In this document: positions 53,951 to 62,726 of the stretch, piece after piece
Numbering within the stretch: position 1 is the stretch's first letter
Layout: each line of letters opens with the position of its first letter
Assembly: GCA_019973575.1 (NCBI GenBank)
Contig: BPUI01000001.1
Coordinates: forward strand, 2,678,342 to 2,742,341
From: Gemmatimonadetes bacterium T265
GTDB taxonomy: Bacteria > Gemmatimonadota > Gemmatimonadetes > Gemmatimonadales > Gemmatimonadaceae
Direction of reading: 5' to 3'
DNA length: 64,000 nt
Translations under genes and position numbers: made by a program
Notes under the pieces: generated by a model
The model's database searches: none
What the model saw: the letters and a program-made list of their open reading frames with translations, nothing else
What the model was told of the DNA's origin: nothing

Positions 53951-54841
53951 TCACGACTGCGGTCGCCGCGCCTGCGCCCACGGCGCCAGCGATCGCGGGT
54001 CCCACGCCCGCCGTTGCGGCGCGTGACGCCGCGCCATCGCGGATTCCGTCACGACGAACATGGAGCTGCGGTTCGCCAACGCCTGGTTCAAGGCCGACAG
54101 CTCGATCCTCAGACCGGAGCGAAGTTGGGCGAGGCCCTCGGCATCCTCGAGCTGCGACGAGAAAAAATCCACGAGATGGACCGTGCGGATTGCGCCGACG
54201 TTCGACGCGGCACCACGCATGCGCAGCACCTGCGACCGCAGGTGTGTCCGCGCGTCCTCGTTCGCCTCGGCCGCGTCGCCCTGGGCGTGCTCGAGTGCCG
54301 TCAGGAGGTCCGCGAGCTGCTCGCGCGCGAGTTCGAGCATCGGGCGGAAGTTGCGGCTGTCGACGCGCAGGCGGTACGCGACGTCGCGCCAGCTCTCCCA
54401 GCGGGCGGGCGCTCGCTCGAGGGCGCGCCGGATGCGGTCCGCGAATCGCTCCACGACTATGGGCTTCGCGAGGACGTCGACGCAGCCAATCGCGTGCGCA
54501 CGCTCGACGGCCTGCGTGTCCGCGTTGGCCGTGCACACGACCACGGGGACGTCCTGCAGGTACGGTTTGACGAGCAGCTGCTCGACCAGGTCGAGGCCGT
54601 GCGTGTCGGGAAGGAGCAGGTCGACGATGACGAGGTCGACCGGTTCGCTGTCGAGGCGTTCGACGGCCTCGGCGCCGGTGTGGACGACCGCGTGCGGCTG
54701 GCCCATGCGCTTGAGCAGCGCCGTCACGATGTGACACGTGACGAGATCGTCTTCAACGAGTAGGATCACGTCGGTGTGTCCCGTGAGCGGAGGTTGCGCG
54801 GCCGGCGCGCGGGGGGCATGCTCCGATTGTCGGCGCGACAC
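53951..54841 (-). CDS. Response regulator with degenerate Hpt-like C-terminal domain
   Basis: About 296 residues. The receiver domain (about 22-145) has ILLVEDDLVTCHIV, the phospho-acceptor region VDLVIVDLLLPDTHGLDL and the conserved Lys in DVLAKPIVVERF. The rest is a helical bundle with RMRGAASNVGAIRTVHLVDF, which lines up with the Hpt motif HxLKGxxxNLGA except that the phospho-accepting His is Leu. It may therefore be a pseudo-Hpt module binding partners without phosphotransfer. GTG 54841 is a chosen start; a GTG next to the ILLVEDD strand is possible. Confidence 0.8.
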   Translation of the reverse strand: MSRRQSEHAPRAPAAQPPLTGHTDVILLVEDDLVTCHIVTALLKRMGQPHAVVHTGAEAVERLDSEPVDLVIVDLLLPDTHGLDLVEQLLVKPYLQDVPVVVCTANADTQAVERAHAIGCVDVLAKPIVVERFADRIRRALERAPARWESWRDVAYRLRVDSRNFRPMLELAREQLADLLTALEHAQGDAAEANEDARTHLRSQVLRMRGAASNVGAIRTVHLVDFFSSQLEDAEGLAQLRSGLRIELSALNQALANRSSMFVVTESAMARRHAPQRRAWDPRSLAPWAQARRPQS

Positions 54842-54888
54842 GCCGATGCGTTGAGCGCCTGCCCCCACCGCCTCCCCCGAGCAACCGC

Positions 54889-55197
54889 GTGAACCGGCGC
54901 CGTGCCGCCATGGCCGCCGTGTTCGCGCGGAGCGTCGGGGCGATCGCGCAAGCACCGGTCGATCGCGTGCGCGTGTTCGCGGGTACGTCGAACTCGCGCT
55001 GGCAACGCTATCCCGGCGCGGCGGTGCCGTTCGGCATGGTCAAGCTCAGCCCGGACAACCAGGGCAACGTGTGGAACCTGACGCCGATGTGGACGTTGCT
55101 CGCGCGGCAGGTCGCGCACGCCGCGCTGGTCGGGGGCGGCGTGCTGCACTCCGTGCTCGGGGCGACGCCCAACACACACTGGGGGGTGGGGCCGTGA
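54889..55197 (+). pseudogene. Truncated GH92 alpha-mannosidase N-terminus
   Basis: A 102-codon frame. VDRVRVFAGTSNSRWQRYPG followed by AAVPFGMVKLSPDNQGNVWN is the start of GH92 alpha-mannosidases (pattern V-x-x-F-I-GT-S-N ... PGA-x-V-PFGM-V-x-LSPD). Family members are about 700-800 residues. After about 50 residues the sequence departs into an unrelated stretch and stops. The catalytic part is gone. The stop overlaps the GTG of the esterase gene (GTGA), so the remnant may act only as a translational leader. Confidence 0.7.
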
Positions 55198-56372
55198 CGG
55201 GCGCCGGTGCGGGCTGGTGGTCGGATCGCGCCGTGACACGCCGCGCCGCACTGGCCGGGCTGTCGCGCCTCGCGGCCGGGTCGGCGCTGGCCGTCCGGCC
55301 GTCGTCGGCGCGGGCGGGCGCGGGGACCGCGGCGGCTCCGGACTTCGTGCGGGCCGACGACCCACGCCTCACGGTCGAGGGGCGCACCGCGCCCGGGCCG
55401 GACGGCGCGCTCCGGGTCGGCTATCCTGGCGTCGCGCTCCGGTTTCGCGCAGACGCGCCGCGGGTGACGCTGCGCGTGACCGCGTCGAGCGAAGACTGCT
55501 ACGTCGACGTGGTGGTCGGCGACGGGGCCACGGCCGCCGGGGCGCCGCGCCGCGTGCCGCTCGCGCGCGGCGCGCAGGAACTCGTCCTTCACGACGGCGC
55601 GGCCGGGCGGCGTACCTTCGAGGTGCTCAAGCGTACCGAGAGCTGGCAGGGGACGCTGGAGGTCGCCGGGATCGGCGGCGTGGGGTCGATCGAGCCGGTC
55701 CCGCTCCCCGCACGACGGCTGCTGTTCGTCGGCGACTCGATCACCTGCGGCGCGTCGAGCGACGTGCCGGACGCGTCGAGCACGGAGGACGGCGCCCAGA
55801 CCAGCGACGGCGCGAAGAGCTTCGGGCGCGTGCTGGCCGCGCGGTTAGGCGCGGCGTGCCACCTCGTGGGCTACGGCGGCCGCGGGGTGATCCGCGATTG
55901 GCGGGGGATCCGCGACGTCGCCAACGCGCCCGTGTTCTACGAGCGCGCGATGCCGGACGACGCCGCGACGCCGTGGGACCACCGCCGGTTCGTCCCACAT
56001 GGCGTCGGCGTCTGCCTCGGCACGAACGACTTCAACCAGGGCGTTCCCGACGAGAACGAGTTCGTCAACGCGTACGTCGAATTCCTGCGCAAGATGACGC
56101 GCGACGCGCCCGACGCCCCGGTGTTCGTGATCGACTCGCCCATCGTCGCCGACACGCCCGCGCTCGGCCACCGCGCGACGATCCTCCGGGACTACCTGGA
56201 CGAGGTCGTGCGGCGCGTGGACGAGGGGAGCGCGGGCGCGCGCGTCCGGCGCGCGCACGTCGGCCACTACCCGGGCCGCCGGGTGAACAGCCACCCGATC
56301 GCGAGCGAGCACGTCGCGATGGCGCGCGAGCTCGAGCCCCAGTTCCGCGCCGCGCTCGGGTGGGAGCGGTGA
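55194..56372 (+). CDS. CE2-type SGNH carbohydrate esterase (acetyl-xylan esterase family)
   Basis: A 392-residue exported protein. A twin-arginine-like start (VTRRAALAGLSRLAAGSALA) is followed by a beta-sandwich domain (about 55-160: GVALRFRADAPRVTLRVTAS) typical of CE2 N-termini. Then comes the SGNH hydrolase domain with LLFVGDSITCGASS (nucleophile Ser), GTNDFNQG and SHPIASEHVAMAREL (His). CE2 enzymes remove acetyl groups from xylan and other hemicelluloses. It lies between a GH92 remnant and a truncated 20-codon fragment, suggesting a rearranged polysaccharide locus. Confidence 0.88.
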   Translation: MTGAGAGWWSDRAVTRRAALAGLSRLAAGSALAVRPSSARAGAGTAAAPDFVRADDPRLTVEGRTAPGPDGALRVGYPGVALRFRADAPRVTLRVTASSEDCYVDVVVGDGATAAGAPRRVPLARGAQELVLHDGAAGRRTFEVLKRTESWQGTLEVAGIGGVGSIEPVPLPARRLLFVGDSITCGASSDVPDASSTEDGAQTSDGAKSFGRVLAARLGAACHLVGYGGRGVIRDWRGIRDVANAPVFYERAMPDDAATPWDHRRFVPHGVGVCLGTNDFNQGVPDENEFVNAYVEFLRKMTRDAPDAPVFVIDSPIVADTPALGHRATILRDYLDEVVRRVDEGSAGARVRRAHVGHYPGRRVNSHPIASEHVAMARELEPQFRAALGWER

Positions 56373-56431
56373 AGCGGCGCTTCTACCTCGGCCTTCTCGG
56401 GCTCGTCTGCTTCGAGGCCGCCGCGGCGTAA
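56369..56431 (+). pseudogene. 20-codon fragment of a membrane-protein start
   Basis: GTG overlaps the esterase stop (GTGA). The frame KRRFYLGLLGLVCFEAAAA looks like the first transmembrane helix of a longer membrane protein, cut short by TAA after 20 residues. A remnant is likelier than a free peptide; the parent family is not identifiable. Confidence 0.4.
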
Positions 56432-56707
56432 TTCCTCACGCCGTCGCGCGGGCGTCAACGCATGCGCAGCCTCGCCGTGGCGTCGGCGCTCGATCGGTAG
56501 CGCCGGGCCCCGCACGGACGCCCTGAGTAATCGAGGCGCCACGGGGCATCTCGTCCCGCGGCGCACCTCGCAGGAGTTCTGGCATGGTTGGCGCACGTAC
56601 CAACCCGGCACGATCACGTCCCGACTGCGCACGCGCCGCGCGCGCGGCTTCCCCCTCCCCGCGGCTCGACCCGCGATCGCCCGATGCCGAACGGGCAGGA
56701 GACGATG
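56432..56707. other. Gene-free region upstream of the oxidoreductase
   Basis: About 275 bases. Frames here look like GC shadows. It contains the ribosome binding site AGGAG at 56697-56701 for the oxidoreductase. Nothing else was recognised. Confidence 0.4.
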
Positions 56708-57631
56708 ATGGCGAACAATCGCGCCGTGCGGCTGCACGGCTACGGCGGCCCCGACACCGTCACGGTCGACGACGTGCCCGCGCCGCGGGCGGGGCCTGGC
56801 GAGGTGACCGTTCGCGTCGCGGTGGCGGGCATGAACCCGTTCGACCGCAAGCTGCGCTCGGGCGCACTCCGGGACGAACTCCCGCTGACGTTTCCCGTCA
56901 CGCTCGGGGCGGAGCTCGCGGGCACGGTCGAGGCACTCGGCGACGGCGTCGGCGGCCTGACGGTCGGCCAGCGCGTTGTGGGGTGGACCGGCAACCTGGG
57001 CGCGTACGCCCGCCTCGTTGCGTTAGGCGCCGCCGCGCTGGTGCCGGTGCCGGACGGGTTGGGCGACGCCGAGGCGGCGGCGGTCCCGGTCGCGGGGCTC
57101 ACGGCGTCGCAGGCGCTGTTCGAGCACGGCGGGCTCGTCGCCGGGCGGACGGTGCTGATCCACGGCGGGTCGGGCGCCGTGGGGAGCTTCGCGGTCCAGT
57201 TGGCCGCGCGGGCCGGTGCGACGGTGATCGCGACCGCGTCGGCGCCGAACCTCGCGTACGTCCGCGAGCTGGGGGCCGCGCGGGCGGTCGACTACGCCGA
57301 CGCGGCGGCGCTCGCGCAGGTCTCGGCGGTCGACCTCGTCCTCGACCTCGCCGGGCGCGGACTCGACCAGCTCTGGCCGACGCTGAAGCCGGGCGGGACC
57401 CTGATCAGCACGGCCGCGTTCGACGTCGCGGCGCGCGCGCCGGCCTCGCTCACCGCGCGCGCGATCCAGATGCACGCCGACGCCGGCCAACTCGCCGCGC
57501 TCGTCCGCCGCGTCGCGGATGGCGAGCTCCGCGCGACCGTCGGACGGACGGTCGCGTTCGACGACGCCGCGGCGGTCATCGAGGGGCTCGGCGCGGGGCC
57601 GCCGGGCAAGACGGTGCTCGCCGTGCGCTGA
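56708..57631 (+). CDS. Zinc-independent quinone oxidoreductase-type alcohol dehydrogenase
   Basis: A 307-residue MDR-superfamily enzyme. It has the GroES-like start (AVRLHGYGGPDTVTVDDVPA), MNPFDRKLRSG, the conserved VTLGAELAGTVEALGDGVGG, and the NADPH Rossmann motif LIHGGSGAVGSFAVQLAARA. No zinc-ligand cysteines are visible, so it fits the NADPH quinone reductase subgroup. ATG 56708 is chosen because AGGAG is six bases upstream; the ATG three bases earlier is only three bases from it. It stands alone; the following gene is convergent. Confidence 0.88.
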   Translation: MANNRAVRLHGYGGPDTVTVDDVPAPRAGPGEVTVRVAVAGMNPFDRKLRSGALRDELPLTFPVTLGAELAGTVEALGDGVGGLTVGQRVVGWTGNLGAYARLVALGAAALVPVPDGLGDAEAAAVPVAGLTASQALFEHGGLVAGRTVLIHGGSGAVGSFAVQLAARAGATVIATASAPNLAYVRELGAARAVDYADAAALAQVSAVDLVLDLAGRGLDQLWPTLKPGGTLISTAAFDVAARAPASLTARAIQMHADAGQLAALVRRVADGELRATVGRTVAFDDAAAVIEGLGAGPPGKTVLAVR

Positions 57632-57856
57632 CCCGGGCGCGTGACGAGCGCGTTGAGGGCGAAGGCGACTGCCCACGTCACCTCGCCGCGGAGTGGCCGA
57701 AGGGGACGTTACGTACCGTCGTTGGCGCGGCGTTTACGTCTTCGCCACCTCCGGTGCCGCCCGCGGGCCGCGCCGCTCGCACCACACGTCCCGACCGGAC
57801 GCCGCGCGGGGCGTCGTCGCCTGACGTCGGCCGCATCCCCGCCGCACGCACGCTGC
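57632..57856. other. Intergenic region between convergent oxidoreductase and MarC genes
   Basis: About 225 bases with scattered shadow frames. No clear terminator hairpin with good geometry was recognised; weak GC-rich pairing is present throughout. Confidence 0.3.
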
Positions 57857-58444
57857 TCAGCGGCGGAGATACTCCGCGATGCCCGCCATCAGCATCTCGA
57901 CGCCCACGACGACGAGCAGCATTCCCATCAGCCGTTCCACCGCCGTGAGGCCGCGCTCGCCGAGGACGCGGCGCAGGTCGGACGCGAAGTAGAGGATCAC
58001 CGCCGAGGCGAGCCACGCGAGGCAGACCGCGCCGAGCCACACCGGCCAGCGCTCGGGTTCGCGGGTCATGAACAGCAATTCGGTGGCGAGCATCGACGGC
58101 CCCGCCGTGTACGGGACCGCGAGCGGGACGACGAGGGGTTCCCCGGCCACGTCCTCGCGGAGCGAATGCTCGGCCGTGGGGAACACCATGCGGAGCGCGA
58201 TGAGGAGCAGCACGAAGCCGCCGCCCGCCGTAAGCGCCGCGCGTGAGACGTGGAGCAGCTCGAGCACGTAGCGGCCCACGAAGAGGAACGCGACGAGGAT
58301 GCCGAGCGCGATGCACAGCTCGCGCACGATCACGGCGCGGGACCGGTCCGGCTCCACGTGCCGCAGCGCGGCGAGGAAGAGCGGCACGTTCCCGAGCGGG
58401 TCCATGACGAAGAAGAGCAGCACGGCGGCGGAGCCGAGGGTCAC
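57857..58444 (-). CDS. MarC family integral membrane protein
   Basis: A 195-residue six-helix protein. The family signature appears in VLLFFVMDPLGNVPLFLAAL, GGGFVLLLIALRMVF, VVPLAVPYTAGPSMLATELL and LMGMLLVVVGVEMLMAGI. MarC-like proteins sit in the inner membrane; their transport role is not established despite the name (multiple antibiotic resistance). GTG start at 58444. It stands apart from its neighbours and faces the TRIC gene divergently across about 150 bases. Confidence 0.9.
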   Translation of the reverse strand: MTLGSAAVLLFFVMDPLGNVPLFLAALRHVEPDRSRAVIVRELCIALGILVAFLFVGRYVLELLHVSRAALTAGGGFVLLLIALRMVFPTAEHSLREDVAGEPLVVPLAVPYTAGPSMLATELLFMTREPERWPVWLGAVCLAWLASAVILYFASDLRRVLGERGLTAVERLMGMLLVVVGVEMLMAGIAEYLRR

Positions 58445-58597
58445 GACCGATCCCTCGCGCCCGCGCGGTCGCGTCCACGCATGCGGGCGGTTTCAGGTGG
58501 GTTGACGTGTACGGGGCCGATCCGGCGGGGACGCTGTACAGTAGCGCGACGGGGCGCCGGCGCTGGGGGCGAACGCGGCAGGTGGCTACGTTCGGAC

Positions 58598-59293
58598 GTG
58601 CTCCTGACTGCTCTCGACCTCCTCGGGACCGCCGTGTTCGCCGTCTCGGGCGCGCTCGCCGCGGGACGCAAGCAGCTCGACCTCCTCGGCGTGCTCGTCC
58701 TCGCGCTCGTCACCGCCGTGGGCGGCGGGACACTTCGCGACGTGCTGCTCGGGCGGAATCCGATCTTCTGGCTTGCCAGCCCGCGCTACGTGGCGGCGAT
58801 CGCGGTGGCGGCGCTCCTCACGGTCGCGTACACGCGTCGCTTCCGCCCGCCCGAGAACGCGCTCCTCGTCGCCGACGCGGTCGGACTTGGGGCCTACGCG
58901 ATCGTCGGCGCGCGCATCGCCGAACGGGCGGGGCTCCCGCCGGCGAGCGCGGTGCTGTTGGGTGCGGTGACCGGGGCCGCAGGCGGCGCGATCCGCGATG
59001 TCCTCTGCGCCGAGATCCCGTACGTGCTGCGGCGCGGCAACCTGTACGCGAGCGCCGCGCTCGCCGGTACGGCGGCGTACGTCGGCCTCGAGGCGGCGGG
59101 CGTGGCGCGCGACGCAGCCGCCCTCGCAGGTGCGGCGCTCACGATCCTGGTGCGCCTCGGCTCGCTGCGCTGGCAGCTTCAGTTGCCCGTGTACCGCCTG
59201 GAGGAGCCGCGCGAGCGCCCGTTGTTCCCGCGGCACGTCACGGCACGTGTCACGGGCGAACACGTCATCCCGGGTCCGCCGCCGGCGCGCTGA
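58598..59293 (+). CDS. TRIC-type trimeric intracellular cation channel homologue (UPF0126/YadS)
   Basis: A 231-residue membrane protein with the duplicated glycine-hinge motif of the family: AVGGGTLRDVLLGRNPIFWL in the first half and TGAAGGAIRDVLCAEIPYVL in the second. Bacterial members conduct K+ or related cations as trimers. The GTG at 58598 follows a -10-like TACGTT by five bases, another possible leaderless start. The 3' end overlaps the convergent methyltransferase gene by 29 bases, a compact arrangement. Confidence 0.9.
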   Translation: MLLTALDLLGTAVFAVSGALAAGRKQLDLLGVLVLALVTAVGGGTLRDVLLGRNPIFWLASPRYVAAIAVAALLTVAYTRRFRPPENALLVADAVGLGAYAIVGARIAERAGLPPASAVLLGAVTGAAGGAIRDVLCAEIPYVLRRGNLYASAALAGTAAYVGLEAAGVARDAAALAGAALTILVRLGSLRWQLQLPVYRLEEPRERPLFPRHVTARVTGEHVIPGPPPAR

Positions 59294-59966
59294 GTGGGTT
59301 GCCAGTGAGCGGCCCGGCGGGCGGCCGCACCGCGCGCCCTCCGCGGTACGCGCACACCCCTTCGCTCGCGTCGTACAGCAGCAACAACGCGTCCGGCCGC
59401 CCGTAGCGCCGCATGAGGTCGTGCATCAGCGCTTCCTCGCCACCCCAGGGGTACCCGAACACCACGTCGAAGTCGTCGAGCGCCCGCCCGAGCTGCAGAT
59501 AGCCGGACGGTCCCTCGCCGATCGTGCCGGTACGCCGGTCGCCGTCGGGCGCGCGCCACGTGTACCCGGTTGGGAGGAAGCTGCCGACCGCGAACCGCGC
59601 CGCCGACTCGTGGCGCGCCGCGAGCGCGCGCGCCGCGGCGACCAGCGACGGGTCGAGCTCGATCCCACAGGCCTCGAAGCCCATGAGGTCGGCCATCACG
59701 GTGATGACGCCCGTGGCCGAGCCCCATTCGAGGCAGCGGCGTCCCGGGCGCCGAAGCGGCAGGAGCGCCGCGCGCACGGCCGCGTAGTCGGCCGCCACGA
59801 ACGGATGAAATGTCGCGCGCCCGGAGCGCCCACCCGTGGGCGCCCGCACGGTCCCGTCGAACTGCTCCCAGAGCGCCCAGCCGTCGTCGCAGAGCCGGTC
59901 GAGGCGGCCCGCCAGACGGGCGTCCGCGTCCTCGACGTCCTTGGTCGCCGACGCGTCCGGGCCCAT
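59265..59966 (-). CDS. SAM-dependent class I methyltransferase
   Basis: A 233-residue protein with the Rossmann SAM-binding motif CLEWGSATGVITVMADLMG, acidic loop GIELDPSLVAAARALA and a later FDVVFGYPWGGEEAL strand. The substrate is unknown. It is 17 bases downstream of the small DALLEAA-type gene and overlaps the TRIC gene at its 3' end. The usual DxGxGxG is written EWGSATG, seen in some subfamilies. No further context. Confidence 0.75.
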   Translation of the reverse strand: MGPDASATKDVEDADARLAGRLDRLCDDGWALWEQFDGTVRAPTGGRSGRATFHPFVAADYAAVRAALLPLRRPGRRCLEWGSATGVITVMADLMGFEACGIELDPSLVAAARALAARHESAARFAVGSFLPTGYTWRAPDGDRRTGTIGEGPSGYLQLGRALDDFDVVFGYPWGGEEALMHDLMRRYGRPDALLLLYDASEGVCAYRGGRAVRPPAGPLTGNPLSAPAADPG

Positions 59967-59983
59967 GTCGTCGTCGGGGCGCT

Positions 59984-60256
59984 TCAGCGCAGGAACCGCC
60001 GCGCGACCTGCGCCAGGCGCTCGTCCCCGGCGGCCTCGGCCGCACCGAGCGCTGCTTCGACGTACGGCCGGAGCCGGGGCTCGCCCCAGTAGTAGCCGGT
60101 CGCCCGCTCGGCGAGCTGCGTCTCGCTCACCCGGGCCGCCTCAAGCAGGGCGTGCGCGGCCGCGCGATCGAACGCCGGGTCGTCGCGCCCGGGGAGCGCA
60201 TAGTTGCGGCGGGGCATCTCGCCCTCGGCGTCGTCCCGCAGAAAAGCTCGTGACAT
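59984..60256 (-). CDS. Conserved small hypothetical protein upstream of the methyltransferase
   Basis: A 90-residue soluble protein beginning SRAFLRDDAEGEMPRR, followed by YALPGRDDPAFDRAAAHALL, ERATGYYWGEPRLRPYVEA and a short C-terminal helix. I have seen similar short proteins as conserved hypotheticals in several phyla, but no function is known. Its SRAF start resembles the beginning of GreA/B-like proteins but nothing else does. ATG is clean; the methyltransferase gene follows after 17 bases, so the two are probably linked. Confidence 0.6.
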   Translation of the reverse strand: MSRAFLRDDAEGEMPRRNYALPGRDDPAFDRAAAHALLEAARVSETQLAERATGYYWGEPRLRPYVEAALGAAEAAGDERLAQVARRFLR

Positions 60257-60419
60257 GGACCGGGAAGATAGCGCCGCCCGGGCGCCGGACCCGATGGCGT
60301 GGGACATGGGCCGGCCGTTTCGCCCGTTCGGCGCGCGGCGGCTACCTTGCGGGGCGCCGCTGGCGCACGTGCCGGCGGGTTCGGCACCCCTGTCGAGTCC
60401 TGACCTGTCGGGAGCCGCC

Positions 60420-61433
60420 ATGTTGAGCAGACGCGCATTCCTCGCCGCCGGCGCCGCCGCGGCCGCACTCGGCACCACGGGCAGGGCCGCCGCGACACCG
60501 CCCGGCGCGGTGGTGCTCGATCCGTCGCGGGGCGGCCGCGGGCCGACCCACGCCGACCATCTCGACCGGCTCGGCGTCGGCCTCTTTACGCTGCCCAAGT
60601 CGCTGGAGCGGGACTTCGACGGCACGCTCGCGATGATGGCAGCGCTCGGCTACCAGGAGGTCGAACTGTTCGGGCCGTACCCGTTCAGCACGCCCGCGGC
60701 GCAGGCGGGGTGGAAAGCCGCCGGCGCCACGCTCGGCTTCTCGGGGAGTGGCTTCTTTGGACGCACGGCGGCGCAGGTGCGCGAGAGCCTCGACCGCCAC
60801 GGGCTGACGTCACCGTCGATGCACGTGGACCTCGACACGCTGCGCGACCGGCTGGACCAGGTCGGGGAGGCGGCGCACGCGGTCGGGTGGCAGTACGCGG
60901 GCATCGCGATGATCCCGCCCGAGCGCCGGCGCACGCTCGACGACTACCGCCGGATGGCCGACGAGCTGAACGCGATCGGCCGACGCGCGCAGCCGATGGG
61001 CTTCAAGGTGCTCTACCACAACCACGGTTACGGGCTCACGCCGATGGCGGGGCAGATCCCCGTGCGCCTGCTCTTCGACCGGCTCGATCCCGAGGTGGTG
61101 GCGCTCGAGATGGACGTGTTCTGGACGGTGGCCGGCGGCGCCGACCCAGTCGAGTTGCTCGACGCGTACCCGCGGCTCTACCGGCTCATGCACGTCAAGG
61201 ACATGACCAAGCAGGCCCGCTTTACACGCGGGGGCGACATGCAGGACGTCATGGGGCTGTTCCCGCTCATGACGACGGCCGGCGCCGGGGTGCTCGACCT
61301 GCCGCGCATCCTCGGTCACGCGCAGCGCAACGGCGTCACGCACTTCTACGTCGAGCAGGACCTCGCGGCCGACCCGCCGGCGCAGCTCGGCGCTAGCTAC
61401 CAGTACCTGCGCCGGATGACGCTCGCCGTGTAA
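60420..61433 (+). CDS. Tat-exported sugar phosphate isomerase/epimerase-type TIM barrel
   Basis: A 337-residue protein. The start LSRRAFLAAGAAAAALGTT is a twin-arginine signal. The TIM barrel has YQEVELFGPYP, MHVDLDTLRD, FKVLYHNHGYGLTPMAG (HNH), VALEMDVFWTVAGGADPVEL and MHVKDMTKQARF, matching the AP-endonuclease-2/xylose-isomerase-like family with a divalent metal site. Such exported members are abundant in plant-polymer degraders and may isomerise or epimerise sugars in the periplasm. GGGAG six bases before ATG. It stands alone, downstream of the divergent small gene. Confidence 0.88.
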   Translation: MLSRRAFLAAGAAAAALGTTGRAAATPPGAVVLDPSRGGRGPTHADHLDRLGVGLFTLPKSLERDFDGTLAMMAALGYQEVELFGPYPFSTPAAQAGWKAAGATLGFSGSGFFGRTAAQVRESLDRHGLTSPSMHVDLDTLRDRLDQVGEAAHAVGWQYAGIAMIPPERRRTLDDYRRMADELNAIGRRAQPMGFKVLYHNHGYGLTPMAGQIPVRLLFDRLDPEVVALEMDVFWTVAGGADPVELLDAYPRLYRLMHVKDMTKQARFTRGGDMQDVMGLFPLMTTAGAGVLDLPRILGHAQRNGVTHFYVEQDLAADPPAQLGASYQYLRRMTLAV

Positions 61434-61586
61434 CGGCTGGGGTCTGGCTCGGGCCGTCGGCGTCGTCGAACACGCGCTACGACCCGATCGGCACCGGGCG
61501 CGCCGTTCGGGAGGTGGTCGGACGTCGACGAGGGATCGGCACGCCGTTGTTTCCAGCGCTAAACTTCCATTGCTATCGTCGTTGAG

Positions 61587-61808
61587 GTGCTAGAGCGTCC
61601 CGTGCGTTGCGAGACGCTCGCGGACGACGTGCTGCGCGCGCGAATGGCGGCGCGCGGCACGCCGGGGTACGTCACCGACCTCGTGCTCGGCCTCTACGTC
61701 GCGAGTCGGGCGGGCGAGTTCGCGGCCGTCGATCCGACGCTCGAACAGCGGCTGGGGCGTCGTCCGACCGCGATGCGCGACGTCATCGCGGAGGAGATTC
61801 GCACCTGA
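61587..61808 (+). pseudogene. C-terminal remnant of an NmrA-type SDR oxidoreductase
   Basis: A 73-codon frame preceded by a stop. GTPGYVTDLVLGLYVASRAG followed by EFAAVDPTLEQRLGRRPTAM and RDVIAEEI resembles the C-terminal 55-60 residues of NmrA-like NAD(P)-binding proteins (pattern FAxVDPTLExLLGRxPTxxRDVIA). The Rossmann N-terminus (about 220 residues) is missing. It is probably a dead fragment, one of several in this region. Confidence 0.6.
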
Positions 61809-61861
61809 CGCCGTTGGGGAACGAGCCCGCGCCGGTGCGCACGGGCTCGGTCGCGTAGCGG

Positions 61862-61960
61862 ATTCTCCAGTTCGACCCCGCGCTGCCGCTGGACCAGGCG
61901 GCCGACGGCTACCGCGCCAGGGACGATGGCCGCGCCATCAACACGCTGCTCACGGTCTGA
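61862..61960 (+). pseudogene. C-terminal remnant of an alcohol dehydrogenase-type protein
   Basis: Only about 30 codons in one frame, with an in-frame TAG (61856-61858) just upstream: FDPALPLDQAADGYRARDDG then AINTLLTV and TGA. The segment LPLDQAADGYRA...I...LL is the C-terminal end of zinc-type alcohol dehydrogenases (pattern LPLDEAPEGYRMF). No start codon is present. It is a deletion remnant directly before the RibD-like gene. Confidence 0.5.
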
Positions 61961-61968
61961 GGAGACTG

Positions 61969-62682
61969 ATGACTTCGACCACCCGCCGCCCGCGCGTGAT
62001 CTGCCACATGATGGCGTCCCTCGACGGGCGTATCGTCACCGAGGGGTGGCCGCTCTCGCCCGAGGGGCGGCGGCAGTACGAGGCGGTGCACGCCACGTAC
62101 GCACCCGACGCCTGGCTCTGCGGGCGCGTGACGATGGAGGCGCACTTCGCCGCGGGCACGCGGCCGGATGCCGAGGTGGCACGCGCGTACGCGGGTCCGG
62201 CACGCGAAGACTTCGTCGCGCCGGGCGAGCACGCGTCGTTCGCCATCGCGGTTGACCCGCGCGGGAAGCTCCTCTGGGATTCGGGCGAGGCGGACGGGGA
62301 CCACGTCGTCGCCGTGCTCACACACCGCGTGTCGGACGACTACCTGGCGACGCTGCGCGAGCGGGGCGTGTCGTACCTGCTGGCGGGGCACGACGACGTC
62401 GACCTTCCGCTCGCCGTCGAGTTGATCGGCGCGCGCCTGGGCGTGCAGACGCTCATGCTCGAAGGCGGCGGCGGGATCAACGGCAGCTTCCTGCGTTCGG
62501 GACTCATCGACGAGGTGAGCCTGCTGGTCGCGCCGGTCGCCGACGGCCGGGTCGGGACGCCGGGCGTCTTCGACGTGGCCGTCGGGGACTTCGCGCCGTG
62601 CCGGCTCGCGCTCGAGCACGTGGAGCGGCGGGCGGACGACGTGCTCTGGCTGCGTTACCGCGTGGAGGCGCGACCGTCCTGA
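61969..62682 (+). CDS. RibD C-terminal/dihydrofolate reductase-like reductase
   Basis: A 237-residue DHFR-fold protein of the RibD-C type: VICHMMASLDGRIVTEGWPL, DAWLCGRVTMEAHF, VLTHRVSDDYLATLRERGVS and the NADP-binding LMLEGGGGINGSFLRSGLID. Stand-alone members reduce small carbonyl or pteridine substrates; in riboflavin synthesis it would be the reductase step, but no rib gene is near. GAGGAG five bases before ATG is strong. It is the one intact gene in a stretch of fragments. Confidence 0.88.
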   Translation: MTSTTRRPRVICHMMASLDGRIVTEGWPLSPEGRRQYEAVHATYAPDAWLCGRVTMEAHFAAGTRPDAEVARAYAGPAREDFVAPGEHASFAIAVDPRGKLLWDSGEADGDHVVAVLTHRVSDDYLATLRERGVSYLLAGHDDVDLPLAVELIGARLGVQTLMLEGGGGINGSFLRSGLIDEVSLLVAPVADGRVGTPGVFDVAVGDFAPCRLALEHVERRADDVLWLRYRVEARPS

Positions 62683-62726
62683 GCGACCGCCGCGGAGGCG
62701 TGCGCGCGTCCTTGCGCGCCTAACGG

